Source of the DNA: Oscillospiraceae bacterium
GTDB taxonomy: Bacteria; Bacillota; Clostridia; Oscillospirales; Acutalibacteraceae
Reading direction: 5' to 3'
NCBI GenBank assembly: GCA_031268095.1
Contig: JAIRXU010000027.1
Location: 1-36,801, forward strand
Length of the DNA stretch: 36,801 nt
Made by a program: the position numbers and the translations under genes
Shown: positions 24,436-32,299 of the stretch, piece after piece
Numbering within the stretch: the stretch's first letter is position 1
How the letters are laid out: the number at the start of each line of letters is the position of its first letter
The notes under the pieces: model-generated
Told to the model about the DNA's origin: nothing
Seen by the model: the letters and a program-made list of their open reading frames with translations, nothing else
The model's database searches: none

Positions 24436-24987
24436 TCATTTGAGCAGCGCCATCACTTCAGCGCGGGTGGGGGCTTCCCGCATCATTCCCCGCAGGGCGG
24501 AGGTGCGCGTCTGGGAACCGGAAGCTTTGGCTCCCCGCATGGTCATGCACAGATGTTCCGCCTCTGCCACTACGGCCACGCCGTAGCAGTCCAGGTTTTT
24601 ATAGATGAAATCGGCGATCTGGGCGGTCAGCCGCTCCTGAAGCTGGGGGCGGCGGGCGAAGGTATTGACGACCCGCGCCAGCTTCGACAGCCCGATGACC
24701 CGTCCGTCCCGGGGCAGGTAGGCGATGTGCGCCTTCCCGAAGAACGGAACCAGATGGTGCTCGCAGACGGAATAAAGCGGGATATCCCGAACAACCACCA
24801 TTTCGTCGTTGTGTTTTTCCGCGAAAAATTTCAGGTGCCGCGCGGGGTCTTCTTCCAGCCCCGCAAAAATCTCTTCCATCATCCTGGCCACCCGGGCCGG
24901 GGTCTCCCGGAGCCCTTCGCGGTCCGGATCTTCGCCGACGGCCAGGAGCAGTTCCCGCACCGCCGCTTCTATGCGCGGTTGATCCAT
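24436..24987 (-). CDS. folE: GTP cyclohydrolase I
   Basis: Converts GTP to dihydroneopterin triphosphate, the first step of folate synthesis. 183 residues, normal length. Zinc ligands are C75 and H78 in [12 protein letters not shown] and C147 in [33 protein letters not shown] is the substrate loop. The SD before the ATG at 24987 is weak. The transglutaminase-like gene ends 28 nt upstream, so folE is probably read from the same long transcript. folE, folP, folB and folK follow in pathway-compatible order. Confidence 0.95.
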   Translation of the reverse strand: MDQPRIEAAVRELLLAVGEDPDREGLRETPARVARMMEEIFAGLEEDPARHLKFFAEKHNDEMVVVRDIPLYSVCEHHLVPFFGKAHIAYLPRDGRVIGLSKLARVVNTFARRPQLQERLTAQIADFIYKNLDCYGVAVVAEAEHLCMTMRGAKASGSQTRTSALRGMMREAPTRAEVMALLK

Positions 24988-25015
24988 GAGGATACCAGCT
25001 TTCTTTGAGTGGTGA

Positions 25016-26227
25016 TTAATCGACCTCAGGAAGGATGCGGAGGACGAACAGGTCCGTGTTTTCTGCGTAAGACATGGTGTGAGAGCTGATATGCCGCTGG
25101 CTGCCGCCGTTGGCCATGCCCAAAACCAGGTAGATTCTCTCCAGCTGGATCAGGCTGCGAACTGCCTTACGGTAGTTTTCCGCGTCCGAAAACCGGACCT
25201 CCAGGAAATTATCCCCTGCGTCCACAGCGTCCCGCAGCGCTGCCGCCATGGCGGTTTCCGCCTCGTTGGTGAGCTTAGAGAAGTAAAGCCCTTCCGCAAC
25301 AAAAAAATTATTCTTTGTCGCCCTGCAAGGGTCGGTCCGGTCGAAGCCGGTGTGGCTGTAGGCAATATCCGCGTCGGAGAGGTTGAAATAGAGCCGGCGC
25401 AGCGTCTGGTGCGCCGTGTCCGTCACCGGATCATCCCACGTCACATCTAAGTGGTACCAGTCCCCGTCAATGCGGACCTTGTTCCACATGTGGTCCGCCA
25501 CCTCGCCCGCGCTGTTGCGGGCCTGGCCGGTGACGACGTAGCTTTCCATGCCCATCTGGTCCAGCAGCAGCAGCATGGCTTTGGCGTAGCCTTCGCAAGA
25601 GGCCTTGCCCTCCACCAGCGCGCCGTAAACGGTGCTTTCCCCCTCCTCTCCCGTGGCGCTGTATTGGCAGCGGCGAATGATCTGGTCGTGGAGGTAGAGT
25701 TCCTGCTGGACCGGCGTGGCGTCCGCCGGCATCCCCGCCAGCAGCTGCGCGATGGCTTCCGACACCGCCCCGCAGGCCGCCTGATACGTCTTTGGGTCCA
25801 TACGGTAGGAGGGCTTGAAGTAGCAGTATTCCCCGACGGTGAGCAGTGTGCTGACCCGGGACAGGTGCAGCAGCATGGGATTGTCATACAGCAGGGCGTT
25901 AAAGACGTTGGACAGGGCCGATTCATCCATTTTTGGAATCGGAACTTTTTCCGGAAATGACTGGATTTGTTCTAGAATGTCATTGTAGGCCCACTGCTCT
26001 GTTGGTGTCAGCTGGCGGTAATAGAATTTCTCTTTCCCGCCGGCGGTCAGTTCCGGCGGCGGCTGTTCGCCAACGGTGACTGGCGGCGGCTTGGTTTCCT
26101 GGATAGCGGGAGGCAAAACCGCCAACGGGGAAAGCCGGGCCCAAAGATACCATCCCAACAGGAGCAGCCCCGCCGCCGCCAGCGCCATGGCCACGCTCAG
26201 CAGCCCGCAGCCGGATCGTTTCCGCAC
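25016..26227 (-). CDS. Secreted or anchored transglutaminase-like protein
   Basis: 403 residues. One N-terminal membrane helix (about 8-30) precedes a Pro-rich linker and a helical region. The transglutaminase core then shows the full triad: C211 in [11 protein letters not shown]246 in DHMWNKV and D261 in HLDVTWDDP. Such proteins may act as proteases or crosslinkers at the cell surface; the substrate is unknown. The start is a GTG at 26227 with GGGGGAG 7 nt upstream. The LCP-like gene ends 19 nt before it, so the two are likely one transcript. The C-terminal part after the core is unrecognised. Confidence 0.85.
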   Translation of the reverse strand: MRKRSGCGLLSVAMALAAAGLLLLGWYLWARLSPLAVLPPAIQETKPPPVTVGEQPPPELTAGGKEKFYYRQLTPTEQWAYNDILEQIQSFPEKVPIPKMDESALSNVFNALLYDNPMLLHLSRVSTLLTVGEYCYFKPSYRMDPKTYQAACGAVSEAIAQLLAGMPADATPVQQELYLHDQIIRRCQYSATGEEGESTVYGALVEGKASCEGYAKAMLLLLDQMGMESYVVTGQARNSAGEVADHMWNKVRIDGDWYHLDVTWDDPVTDTAHQTLRRLYFNLSDADIAYSHTGFDRTDPCRATKNNFFVAEGLYFSKLTNEAETAMAAALRDAVDAGDNFLEVRFSDAENYRKAVRSLIQLERIYLVLGMANGGSQRHISSHTMSYAENTDLFVLRILPEVD

Positions 26228-26246
26228 CCCGCATCTCCCCCTTGCT

Positions 26247-27143
26247 TTAAAAATCGAACTGTTCGGATGAAGATAATATCTCCGCGTACTGCGCCGCCGG
26301 GCGGTCTCCGCTGCGCATCAGATCTTGAAGCGCCGCCAGATTCCCGTCGAAATCCAGGACGGAGATGTTGGTCTGCACCAAGTTAATCAGCGCGTCAAAG
26401 CGTTCCTCCGCCTTGTCGGCGTTGGCCGGCATCAGGTAGCTGTCCAGCATCCGGCAAAACAGCTCGCCTTGCCGCCGCCGTCCCGCCGCCCCCTGGGTGT
26501 CCAGATAGCGGAAGTACCGCAAGAGCATATCCCCCTGCAAGCGCTGCCGTCCCTCAGCCAGCGTAATGCTGAACGCCGGGGACCGGTAGCGCACCGCCTT
26601 GTCCAGTTCCACCGTAACGCTTCCTATCAGGTTGACCGCCTTGACGAAGTCGTCCTCCCGGCTGCCAACGTAGCGATCGACGGGGATCCCTGCGGCGGCG
26701 GCCGCGGCGGCCGTCAGTTGCTTGAGTCCGCCGCGGCTCAGGTGCTGGCGCAGTGTGCCGCGCTCATTCCCGGCCTCCGCCTGCGCGCCGGGGTCCAGGG
26801 CTGTCACCCGCAGCGACCGTTCCGCCAGGTCTGCCCGCAGCAACAGAAGCAGCCGCAGGTCCTGCCGGTCGTTGTCCGTGACGGCCAGCAGAAACGTCGC
26901 CGTCCCTGTATGCCGCCAGACGCCGCTTTTTTCTTCCTGCGTGGTGGCTTCCGTCGGCCCCGTCGGCTCGCCGAACCATTGGTCCAGCATCCCGGAGCGA
27001 TAGAGGGCGGCAAACGAGAACGTGCCCAGCACCAGCAGAATCGCGGCGAACCCCAGCAGAAACCGCCCCGTTCTGGCGAACCGCCGCTGGGTCGCCGTCT
27101 GAAATTCCAAGTCGTAATTCCACCGCTTCCGCAAGAGTCTCAC
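26247..27143 (-). CDS. LytR-CpsA-Psr-like protein, degenerate
   Basis: 298 residues with a cytosolic N-terminus, a membrane helix (about 27-48) and an ectodomain that follows LCP order: TFLLAVTDND where a GxD strand is expected, GIPVDRYVGSREDDFVKAVNLIGSVTVELD, LAEGRQRLQGDMLLRYFRY and GRRRQGELF. LCP enzymes attach wall polymers to peptidoglycan using conserved arginines and aspartates. Here the S-x-x-RD strand reads TALDPGAQ, so a key arginine is missing, while the GRRRQ helix is kept. It may bind lipid-linked polymer without transferring it. The start is a GTG at 27143 with a weak SD. It follows the GH13 gene by 19 nt. Confidence 0.65.
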   Translation of the reverse strand: MRLLRKRWNYDLEFQTATQRRFARTGRFLLGFAAILLVLGTFSFAALYRSGMLDQWFGEPTGPTEATTQEEKSGVWRHTGTATFLLAVTDNDRQDLRLLLLLRADLAERSLRVTALDPGAQAEAGNERGTLRQHLSRGGLKQLTAAAAAAAGIPVDRYVGSREDDFVKAVNLIGSVTVELDKAVRYRSPAFSITLAEGRQRLQGDMLLRYFRYLDTQGAAGRRRQGELFCRMLDSYLMPANADKAEERFDALINLVQTNISVLDFDGNLAALQDLMRSGDRPAAQYAEILSSSEQFDF

Positions 27144-27162
27144 CCCGATTCTTTCACAAAAT

Positions 27163-29067
27163 TCATCGTACGGAAAGGGATTCTTCGGTCAGTTCCAGGA
27201 TTGCCGCGCTTTCCGCGCCCAAAAGCACCCCGGCGCCATCCTTGCCCTCGCCCCCCAGGACCAGCGCAGCCCCGGCCAAATGCGGCGGGAGGTCGTAGCG
27301 GATGGGATGAGGGTTCGCATTGGCGACGGTGACCAGTTTTCCGCCCCGCAGAAAGGCCACACACCCCAGCGCGGCAGAAAGAAGTTCATACCCTCCGTCC
27401 GCCCGGACCGCGCCCAGCGCGCCGCCGCCCCAGCGGGTACGCAGCGCTCCCAGTGCCCGGTACCAGTCCAGCAGACGGTTGCCATCCCCGACTCGCTCCC
27501 AGGGAAAACAACGCCGGTTGAAAGGATCGGCGCCGCCTTCGAGCCCCACCTCGTCGCCGTAATAGATACAGGGATTCCCCGGAAGGGTAAATTGCAGCGC
27601 TGCCGCCAGTTTCAGGCGGCGCAGGCCTCGGGCCAAGGCGGCTGTCCCGGGCTGGAACCCGCTCCAGGCCCGCCGGCCTCCGCCGGCCGGGGCTTTTCCG
27701 GTCAAGCGGGTCAGTGCCCGGATGGTGTCATGGGTGCCGATGTGGTTCATCAGCCCGTCAATGGTTCCCGGCGGGTAGTGCTCCAGCTGGTCTTCGATCA
27801 GTGCCGCGAGCGCTTCCGCCGCTTGGGTTTCGCTCATGCAAAAGGCCAGAATGGCTTCGGCCAAGGGATAATTCATCACGCTGTCCATCTGTCCGCCCAG
27901 GAGAAAACGCCGCCGTCCGCCATGGCTCCATTTATCACTGGCATCCTCCCAGACCTCACCCAGCACGAAGCTTTCCGGATCCGCCGCCCGAGCGGCGGCG
28001 TAGGCCCGGTCCAGAAAAACGTCCGGCAGTTCGTCTGCAACGTCCCAGCGCCAGCCCGCCGCGCCCGCCGCGGTCCAGCGCGGGATCACGCCGCTTTCGC
28101 CAGTGAAAAAATCCAGCACACCGGGGTCGGTCTCCTCCAATTCCGGCAGAATGTCGATTCCCCACCAGCAGTCGTAGTGTTCCGGCCAGTCGCTGAAGCG
28201 AAACCAGGAAAAATAGGGCGATTCCTGGGATTCGTAGGCGCCGGGCCCGGGGAATCGGCGGTTCCGGTTGAAGTACCGGCTGTCCGCCCCCGTGTGGCTG
28301 AAGACGCCGTCGAGCAGAATGCGGATCCCCCGCGCCTTCGCCGCCCGGCAAAGAGAACGGAAATCCGCCTCGTTTCCCAGCAGGGGATCAATGGCCAGAT
28401 AATCCGCCGTGTCATAGCGGTGATTGCTCTGGGCCAAGAAAATGGGGTTCATATAAAGACACGTGACCCCAAGACTGGCGAGGTATGGCAGCCGTTCCTC
28501 AATCCCCCGCAGGTCGCCGCCGAAGAAATCATACTGACGGATTTTTCCTTGGGAATCCGGCGCCCAGGCAGGCTCCCCGCCCCAGTCGTCGCGCAGAATC
28601 CGTTCCGCGGGAACCGCTTGTTTCGGTTGGGGAGAGCGGCAAAATCGGTCAGGAAATATTTGGTAAAGAACGCCGCCTCGCACCCAGCGCGGCAATGCGT
28701 ACTGCCCGTCGTACACCGTCAACCGCCAGTAATCCGGGCAGCCGAGCGCGCCAATTCCGGCGCCTTCGCAACCGATCACCTCGTCCCTGCCGCCGCAGGA
28801 GGCCCAGAATCGGTAGCGCAGCAGAGCGGGGGATCCGGGTGTCCACAGACAGCGCCACCATTCCTCGTCCGCGCCCTCCATGCCTTCCCAGGCAAAATCA
28901 TGCCAGGATTCCCAGCTGCCGTCGCGGTCGCCGATCTGGAGCCTGACCCCCTGGCAGCGCATCGCCCGGGGCAATATGACCCGAAGCAAAATTTCCTGCC
29001 CCGCAGGTGCGGCCCCGCAGGGCAATTTATGCTGCGTCAGGCGGGAACGGAAGGGAACAAAATGCAT
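27163..29067 (-). CDS. GH13 alpha-glycosidase (neopullulanase/cyclomaltodextrinase-like)
   Basis: 634 residues. An N-terminal beta domain (about 1-120) like CBM34 is followed by the catalytic barrel: DGVFSH (253-258), GWRWDVADE with nucleophile D342, GEVWED with acid/base E371, and NHIGTHDT with D447. The C-terminal beta domain ends the protein. No signal peptide, so it acts inside the cell on maltodextrins or glycogen-derived oligosaccharides. It has its own promoter (29162-29190). The ATG at 29067 has AAGGAAGG 11 nt upstream. Length matches the maltogenic amylase group. The exact bond specificity cannot be read. Confidence 0.9.
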   Translation of the reverse strand: MHFVPFRSRLTQHKLPCGAAPAGQEILLRVILPRAMRCQGVRLQIGDRDGSWESWHDFAWEGMEGADEEWWRCLWTPGSPALLRYRFWASCGGRDEVIGCEGAGIGALGCPDYWRLTVYDGQYALPRWVRGGVLYQIFPDRFCRSPQPKQAVPAERILRDDWGGEPAWAPDSQGKIRQYDFFGGDLRGIEERLPYLASLGVTCLYMNPIFLAQSNHRYDTADYLAIDPLLGNEADFRSLCRAAKARGIRILLDGVFSHTGADSRYFNRNRRFPGPGAYESQESPYFSWFRFSDWPEHYDCWWGIDILPELEETDPGVLDFFTGESGVIPRWTAAGAAGWRWDVADELPDVFLDRAYAAARAADPESFVLGEVWEDASDKWSHGGRRRFLLGGQMDSVMNYPLAEAILAFCMSETQAAEALAALIEDQLEHYPPGTIDGLMNHIGTHDTIRALTRLTGKAPAGGGRRAWSGFQPGTAALARGLRRLKLAAALQFTLPGNPCIYYGDEVGLEGGADPFNRRCFPWERVGDGNRLLDWYRALGALRTRWGGGALGAVRADGGYELLSAALGCVAFLRGGKLVTVANANPHPIRYDLPPHLAGAALVLGGEGKDGAGVLLGAESAAILELTEESLSVR

Positions 29068-29161
29068 GGAATACGGACCCTTCCTTTCTGCTTTGATCTG
29101 CTACAGGAGATTGTTACGGCCTTTTGGTGCGGCGGCTGCGGCCGGCGGGAAGTCATAAACT

Positions 29162-29190
29162 ATATGATACCGCATTTCACCCGCGAAAGC
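29162..29190 (-). promoter_or_regulatory. SigA-type promoter of the GH13 gene
   Basis: TTGCTT (complement of 29185-29190), 17-bp spacer, TATCAT (complement of 29162-29167). The leader to the ATG is about 85 nt. It would also serve the LCP-like and later genes. Confidence 0.65.
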
Positions 29191-29232
29191 AAGAGAACCG
29201 GAGAGAAAACTGAAAAATAATTGGCCGGCGGC

Positions 29233-30357
29233 TTAGTCCGTGTCTGTCCCCAGCACCAAATAGGCTGTCCGGCCGGCAACAGGCGTTTTGTCGTCGAGGA
29301 GCTGAAGGCAGCTGCGGCCCGGACCCCAGTCCGCGTCTGCCACCCAGGGCGCGCCGCGCGTGTCAACGATGACGCAGTCCACCGCCGCGTTCCAGAGATC
29401 TCCGCCGTAGTCGTCGCTCCCGTTCAAAGCGGTCTGCGCAGGCATCACGCAGTAAATCCGCGCGCCGGGCGCCGCTTGCTTGGCCTCCCGGAGAAAGCGC
29501 AGCAGCACTTGGTTGCGGCTTTCCCGGATCGCTTCCGGCGCCGCGTTCGCGGGCAGAGATTCCCCCGGGAACGTCGCGCCGCTGAGGTTGCCCGACGGAA
29601 AGCAGACCGCGTCGAGCACGATATCTTGGATCCCCATCGCGGTCAATTCTCGGATCACGCCCAGCAGGTATTCCCGTGCCGCCTCGCTGTATGGGTTCAG
29701 CCAGGCCGCGCCTGCGCTGTCCTTCCAAGGCAAAGCGGTCCCCTTGCGCAGCACCGCGCCGCCTTGCAGTCCGGCGGCCGCGATGGGGTCCCGGAAGCAC
29801 TGCACATAGGCCACCGGACGAATATCCGCCGCCAGCAGGTCCGCTATACCGCCTTCCGCGCGGCTGCGGGCCTTGCGGGAAGCAAAGAGAATCTGCTGCT
29901 GCGGCAGGAGAGATCGGTACGTCAGGTACCCTTCCTCGTCCTTGCAGCGAAACAGGACGGCGTTCGCCCCCGCCTGCTGCGCCTGCGCCGGGATTCGCCC
30001 CGTGCGCTCTTTGGTGTCAAGCAGTTTTCGCTCGGCAAAGATGGCGCGCAGGTCCGGGACTTCCTTCGGCGGCGGGGCGGCGGAGGGAGACTCTGTGACG
30101 GGTGCCGCCGTTACACTGGGCTCTTCGGCCGGCGGCAGTTCCGAGATCCGAAAGAGCGTGTCCGCCGCGAAAAATCCCACCAAAACGACCGCCAGAAATC
30201 CGACGCACCGGATGCTCCAGCGCAGCGCGGTCCGCAGCCACTGGACCCGCTTGTTCCCGCCGATGCCGTCGTCCCCGAAACTCCCGGAGCGGCTGCCCCG
30301 GCGTTTGCGCCGGACCGGCTTCGCCCGGGGCGGCTTGGGGATGCCGCGGTTGGCCAT
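29233..30357 (-). CDS. Membrane-anchored COG1306/DUF4015-type glycoside hydrolase-like protein
   Basis: 374 residues. A basic Gly/Arg-rich N-terminus of about 45 residues precedes one membrane helix (about 46-68), then a Pro/Ala linker and a TIM-barrel-like ectodomain. Recognisable pieces are AWLNPYSEAAREYLLGVIREL, GIQDIVLDAVCFPSG and a strand ending CVIVDTRGAPW, as in the GHL/DUF4015 putative glycosidases. In that family an aspartate in the LD-V-FP strand is thought to be catalytic. Substrate unknown. The ATG at 30357 has GGGAGGG 6 nt upstream and follows the RnfA-like gene by 30 nt. Confidence 0.75.
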   Translation of the reverse strand: MANRGIPKPPRAKPVRRKRRGSRSGSFGDDGIGGNKRVQWLRTALRWSIRCVGFLAVVLVGFFAADTLFRISELPPAEEPSVTAAPVTESPSAAPPPKEVPDLRAIFAERKLLDTKERTGRIPAQAQQAGANAVLFRCKDEEGYLTYRSLLPQQQILFASRKARSRAEGGIADLLAADIRPVAYVQCFRDPIAAAGLQGGAVLRKGTALPWKDSAGAAWLNPYSEAAREYLLGVIRELTAMGIQDIVLDAVCFPSGNLSGATFPGESLPANAAPEAIRESRNQVLLRFLREAKQAAPGARIYCVMPAQTALNGSDDYGGDLWNAAVDCVIVDTRGAPWVADADWGPGRSCLQLLDDKTPVAGRTAYLVLGTDTD

Positions 30358-30387
30358 ACTGTTCCCTCCCGTCAGCGGTGGATTTCA

Positions 30388-30987
30388 TTAGAACGTCAGC
30401 GGCGCGCCGGTGAAGCCGGTGAAGGCCAGGGCCAGCAAACCGGTATAAATCAAGGTGGCGGGTAATCCGAAAAACATCGGCGGGATCGCTTTGTTTTCCC
30501 GCAGGGTCGCCATTCCCGCATTGATCAGCAGCGTCGCCGCCGCGAAGGCCAGCCCTGCCGTCAGGCCATAGGCCAGTCCCTGGAAGATGCTGTACCCCAG
30601 CCGAAAGCTCAGCAGCGGCACAGCAAAAACAATAGTGTTGAGGCAATACATGCCGATACGCCGCAGTACCAGGGTTTTGCGGGGCAGCGGGAGCAGCACG
30701 GACAAGCCCGCCGCCAGCAGGTAGAGCCCCAATAATACCCCGCCGTAAAGCGCCGCCAGCCAGATGAAGGGCAGCGTCGCCAGCCGGGGCAGTGTCGTCA
30801 GCAGCTGGCAGATAACGGTGGTCACGGCGGAAAACAGGGAAATCGCCAGCGAGGCCGACAGCAGCCGGCCGTTTTTCTTGGCGGTCCGGATCGCTTCCGT
30901 CGTCCCGAATCCGCCGCTGAACACCAGATTTTGCAAAAACACGGCATACAATCCCGCGTTGAACATGGAAAGTAGATTGTTTTTCAT
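30388..30987 (-). CDS. RnfA/NqrE-like membrane protein lacking the Fe-S cysteines
   Basis: 199 residues, six hydrophobic segments, the size of RnfA (193 in E. coli). The C-terminal part MATLRENKAIPPMFFGLPATLIYTG and LLALAFTGFTG follows the RnfA pattern IRE-L...P-F-G--I-LI-AGL--LAF-GF-G closely. RnfA normally has cysteines in LGLCPFMG and TTNCAV; here those sites read FSGGFG and NTIVFAV. A bound 2Fe-2S cluster is therefore unlikely. The ATG at 30987 (MKNNLL) has GGAGGTT 4 nt upstream, inside leader B. The 31074 in-frame ATG would overlap the RnfE-like gene. Third gene of the D-E-A trio. Confidence 0.75.
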   Translation of the reverse strand: MKNNLLSMFNAGLYAVFLQNLVFSGGFGTTEAIRTAKKNGRLLSASLAISLFSAVTTVICQLLTTLPRLATLPFIWLAALYGGVLLGLYLLAAGLSVLLPLPRKTLVLRRIGMYCLNTIVFAVPLLSFRLGYSIFQGLAYGLTAGLAFAAATLLINAGMATLRENKAIPPMFFGLPATLIYTGLLALAFTGFTGAPLTF

Positions 30988-31053
30988 CGAAACCTCCATT
31001 CCGCCGCCGATCGCGGTGGCGGCGCAGATAAAACGTGAAAGAAACGTGCGCGC
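30988..31053 (-). promoter_or_regulatory. Repeated 66-nt leader module, copy B
   Basis: Between the RnfE-like stop (31061) and the RnfA-like start. It carries GCGCG, GTTTCTTTCA, the hairpin CGCCGCC/GGCGGCG (31018-31024 with 31002-31008, 9-nt loop) and GGAATGGAGGTT, and is in phase with the downstream gene. The loop differs in size and sequence from copy A while the stem is identical. Confidence 0.75.
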
Positions 31054-31060
31054 TAGGCGC

Positions 31061-32272
31061 TTATTTTGGATCATTCATTTCTTGTTCCTCTTGCTCCGCC
31101 AGCAGCCGCATCAGTTCGCTGATCTTGATTTCCACCGTCTCCTGCGTCACGCGCGGCTGCTCCGTCTCTGCCGGAGCCGGTTCCGGAAGGGTCTCCGGAC
31201 GGGGCGCTTGCTTGGATACGAGGGGCTTCACCGGTTCCGGACGAACCGGCGCGGTCCGGACCATCTTTGGCCCCGCGGACGGTGCCTTTTCCTTCTTGGG
31301 CAATTCCGCTTTGGGCGGTTCCTTCTTGGGCGGCGCCTTCGTTTGGGGCGCCGGTTTTGGCGCGGGGACCGCGAAGCCAGAGGCCAGAGGCTTCCCGTCG
31401 GCATCCCATGATTTCAGGAACAGCGGCAGCGGCTGGGTCATCTGCATCTGGGCGGGATCTTCCGGGAACATGCCGTTGTCCAGCAGCAGGAAGGTTCCTT
31501 CATGCGGGTCGGCAGAGGGGGCCTCCCCGTTGTCCAGCAAATCGAGGTCCCGCTGGCGGCGTACTTCCCAGTCCTCAATCTGGAATTCCATCGCCGCGGC
31601 GGCCCCGGTCAGCCGCCCCTTTTCTTCCAGTCTCAAAAATACCTGCTTGAGCAGCGCGGCCAGCGCCCCCAGCAGCAGTAAGCCGCCAAAGGGCATCCAA
31701 ATGCCCCGGACTTGCACTTCCGTAAACGGCCGGCCCCAGAACGATCCCCAGCCGAGGAGCTCGCGCACGGTGCCGATGAGAATAGCCACAAAACCGTATC
31801 CTGCCGCCGCCGCCGCCGCGTCACGCAGCGCCTCGCCGGGAGGCAGCTGCCGGGCCCGGTGTTCGCAGCGCAGCGCGACGGCGGAATTCGCCGCCAGCAA
31901 CGGCAGGAAAACCCCCACGGTTCGCACAGCCTGGGAATCCGTTCCCGTCCATTTGCTCAGCGCTTCCGAAAACCAGAACGCACCGCATATGACGCCAAGC
32001 CCTATCGCAAAATAGCCCGCCGCGCGCAGCCAGCCAGGCAGCTTTTTCAATAGCAGACTGGTCAGCAACTCACACAGCAGCAACTGCGCCGCCGTGATAA
32101 TCGCCACCAGCAGTCCCCCGCGGATCGTTGCCGCCGCCACCGCAATCGGGCAAATGCCCGCGGCCTGCACCAGCAGGGGGTTGTCCGTCAGCGCCTGCCA
32201 AAGCCAGTGCCGCCGGGGCTGTTCGTCGGTTTCCGGAAACTCCTGTTCCTGCCATGCCTTCGTTTTTGCCAC
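31061..32272 (-). CDS. RnfE/NqrD-like membrane protein with long disordered tail
   Basis: 403 residues. Residues about 25-225 match RnfE: NPLLVQAAGICPIAVA corresponds to N-LVQLLGLCPLLAV, GVFLPLLAANSAVALRCEHRA to GIFIPLIVTNCIVVGRAE-A, then GYGFVAILIGTVRELLGWG. The first cluster cysteine is kept but the second is serine (NSAV for NCIV). After about residue 225 come about 180 residues rich in Pro, Lys, Ala and Glu ending in a short helix (ISELMRLLAEQEEQE); E. coli RnfE (231 residues) has no such tail. The start is a GTG at 32272 with AAGGAGG 7 nt upstream. It lies between the RnfD- and RnfA-like genes. Confidence 0.75.
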   Translation of the reverse strand: MAKTKAWQEQEFPETDEQPRRHWLWQALTDNPLLVQAAGICPIAVAAATIRGGLLVAIITAAQLLLCELLTSLLLKKLPGWLRAAGYFAIGLGVICGAFWFSEALSKWTGTDSQAVRTVGVFLPLLAANSAVALRCEHRARQLPPGEALRDAAAAAAGYGFVAILIGTVRELLGWGSFWGRPFTEVQVRGIWMPFGGLLLLGALAALLKQVFLRLEEKGRLTGAAAAMEFQIEDWEVRRQRDLDLLDNGEAPSADPHEGTFLLLDNGMFPEDPAQMQMTQPLPLFLKSWDADGKPLASGFAVPAPKPAPQTKAPPKKEPPKAELPKKEKAPSAGPKMVRTAPVRPEPVKPLVSKQAPRPETLPEPAPAETEQPRVTQETVEIKISELMRLLAEQEEQEMNDPK

Positions 32273-32299
32273 GCGCCCGCCTCCTTCTCAGCATGAAAA

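Noticed and set aside
27280-29220. 646-codon plus-strand open frame over the GH13 gene
   Set aside because: Shadow of an unambiguous GH13 enzyme, with Arg/Pro/Gly-rich composition and no SD.
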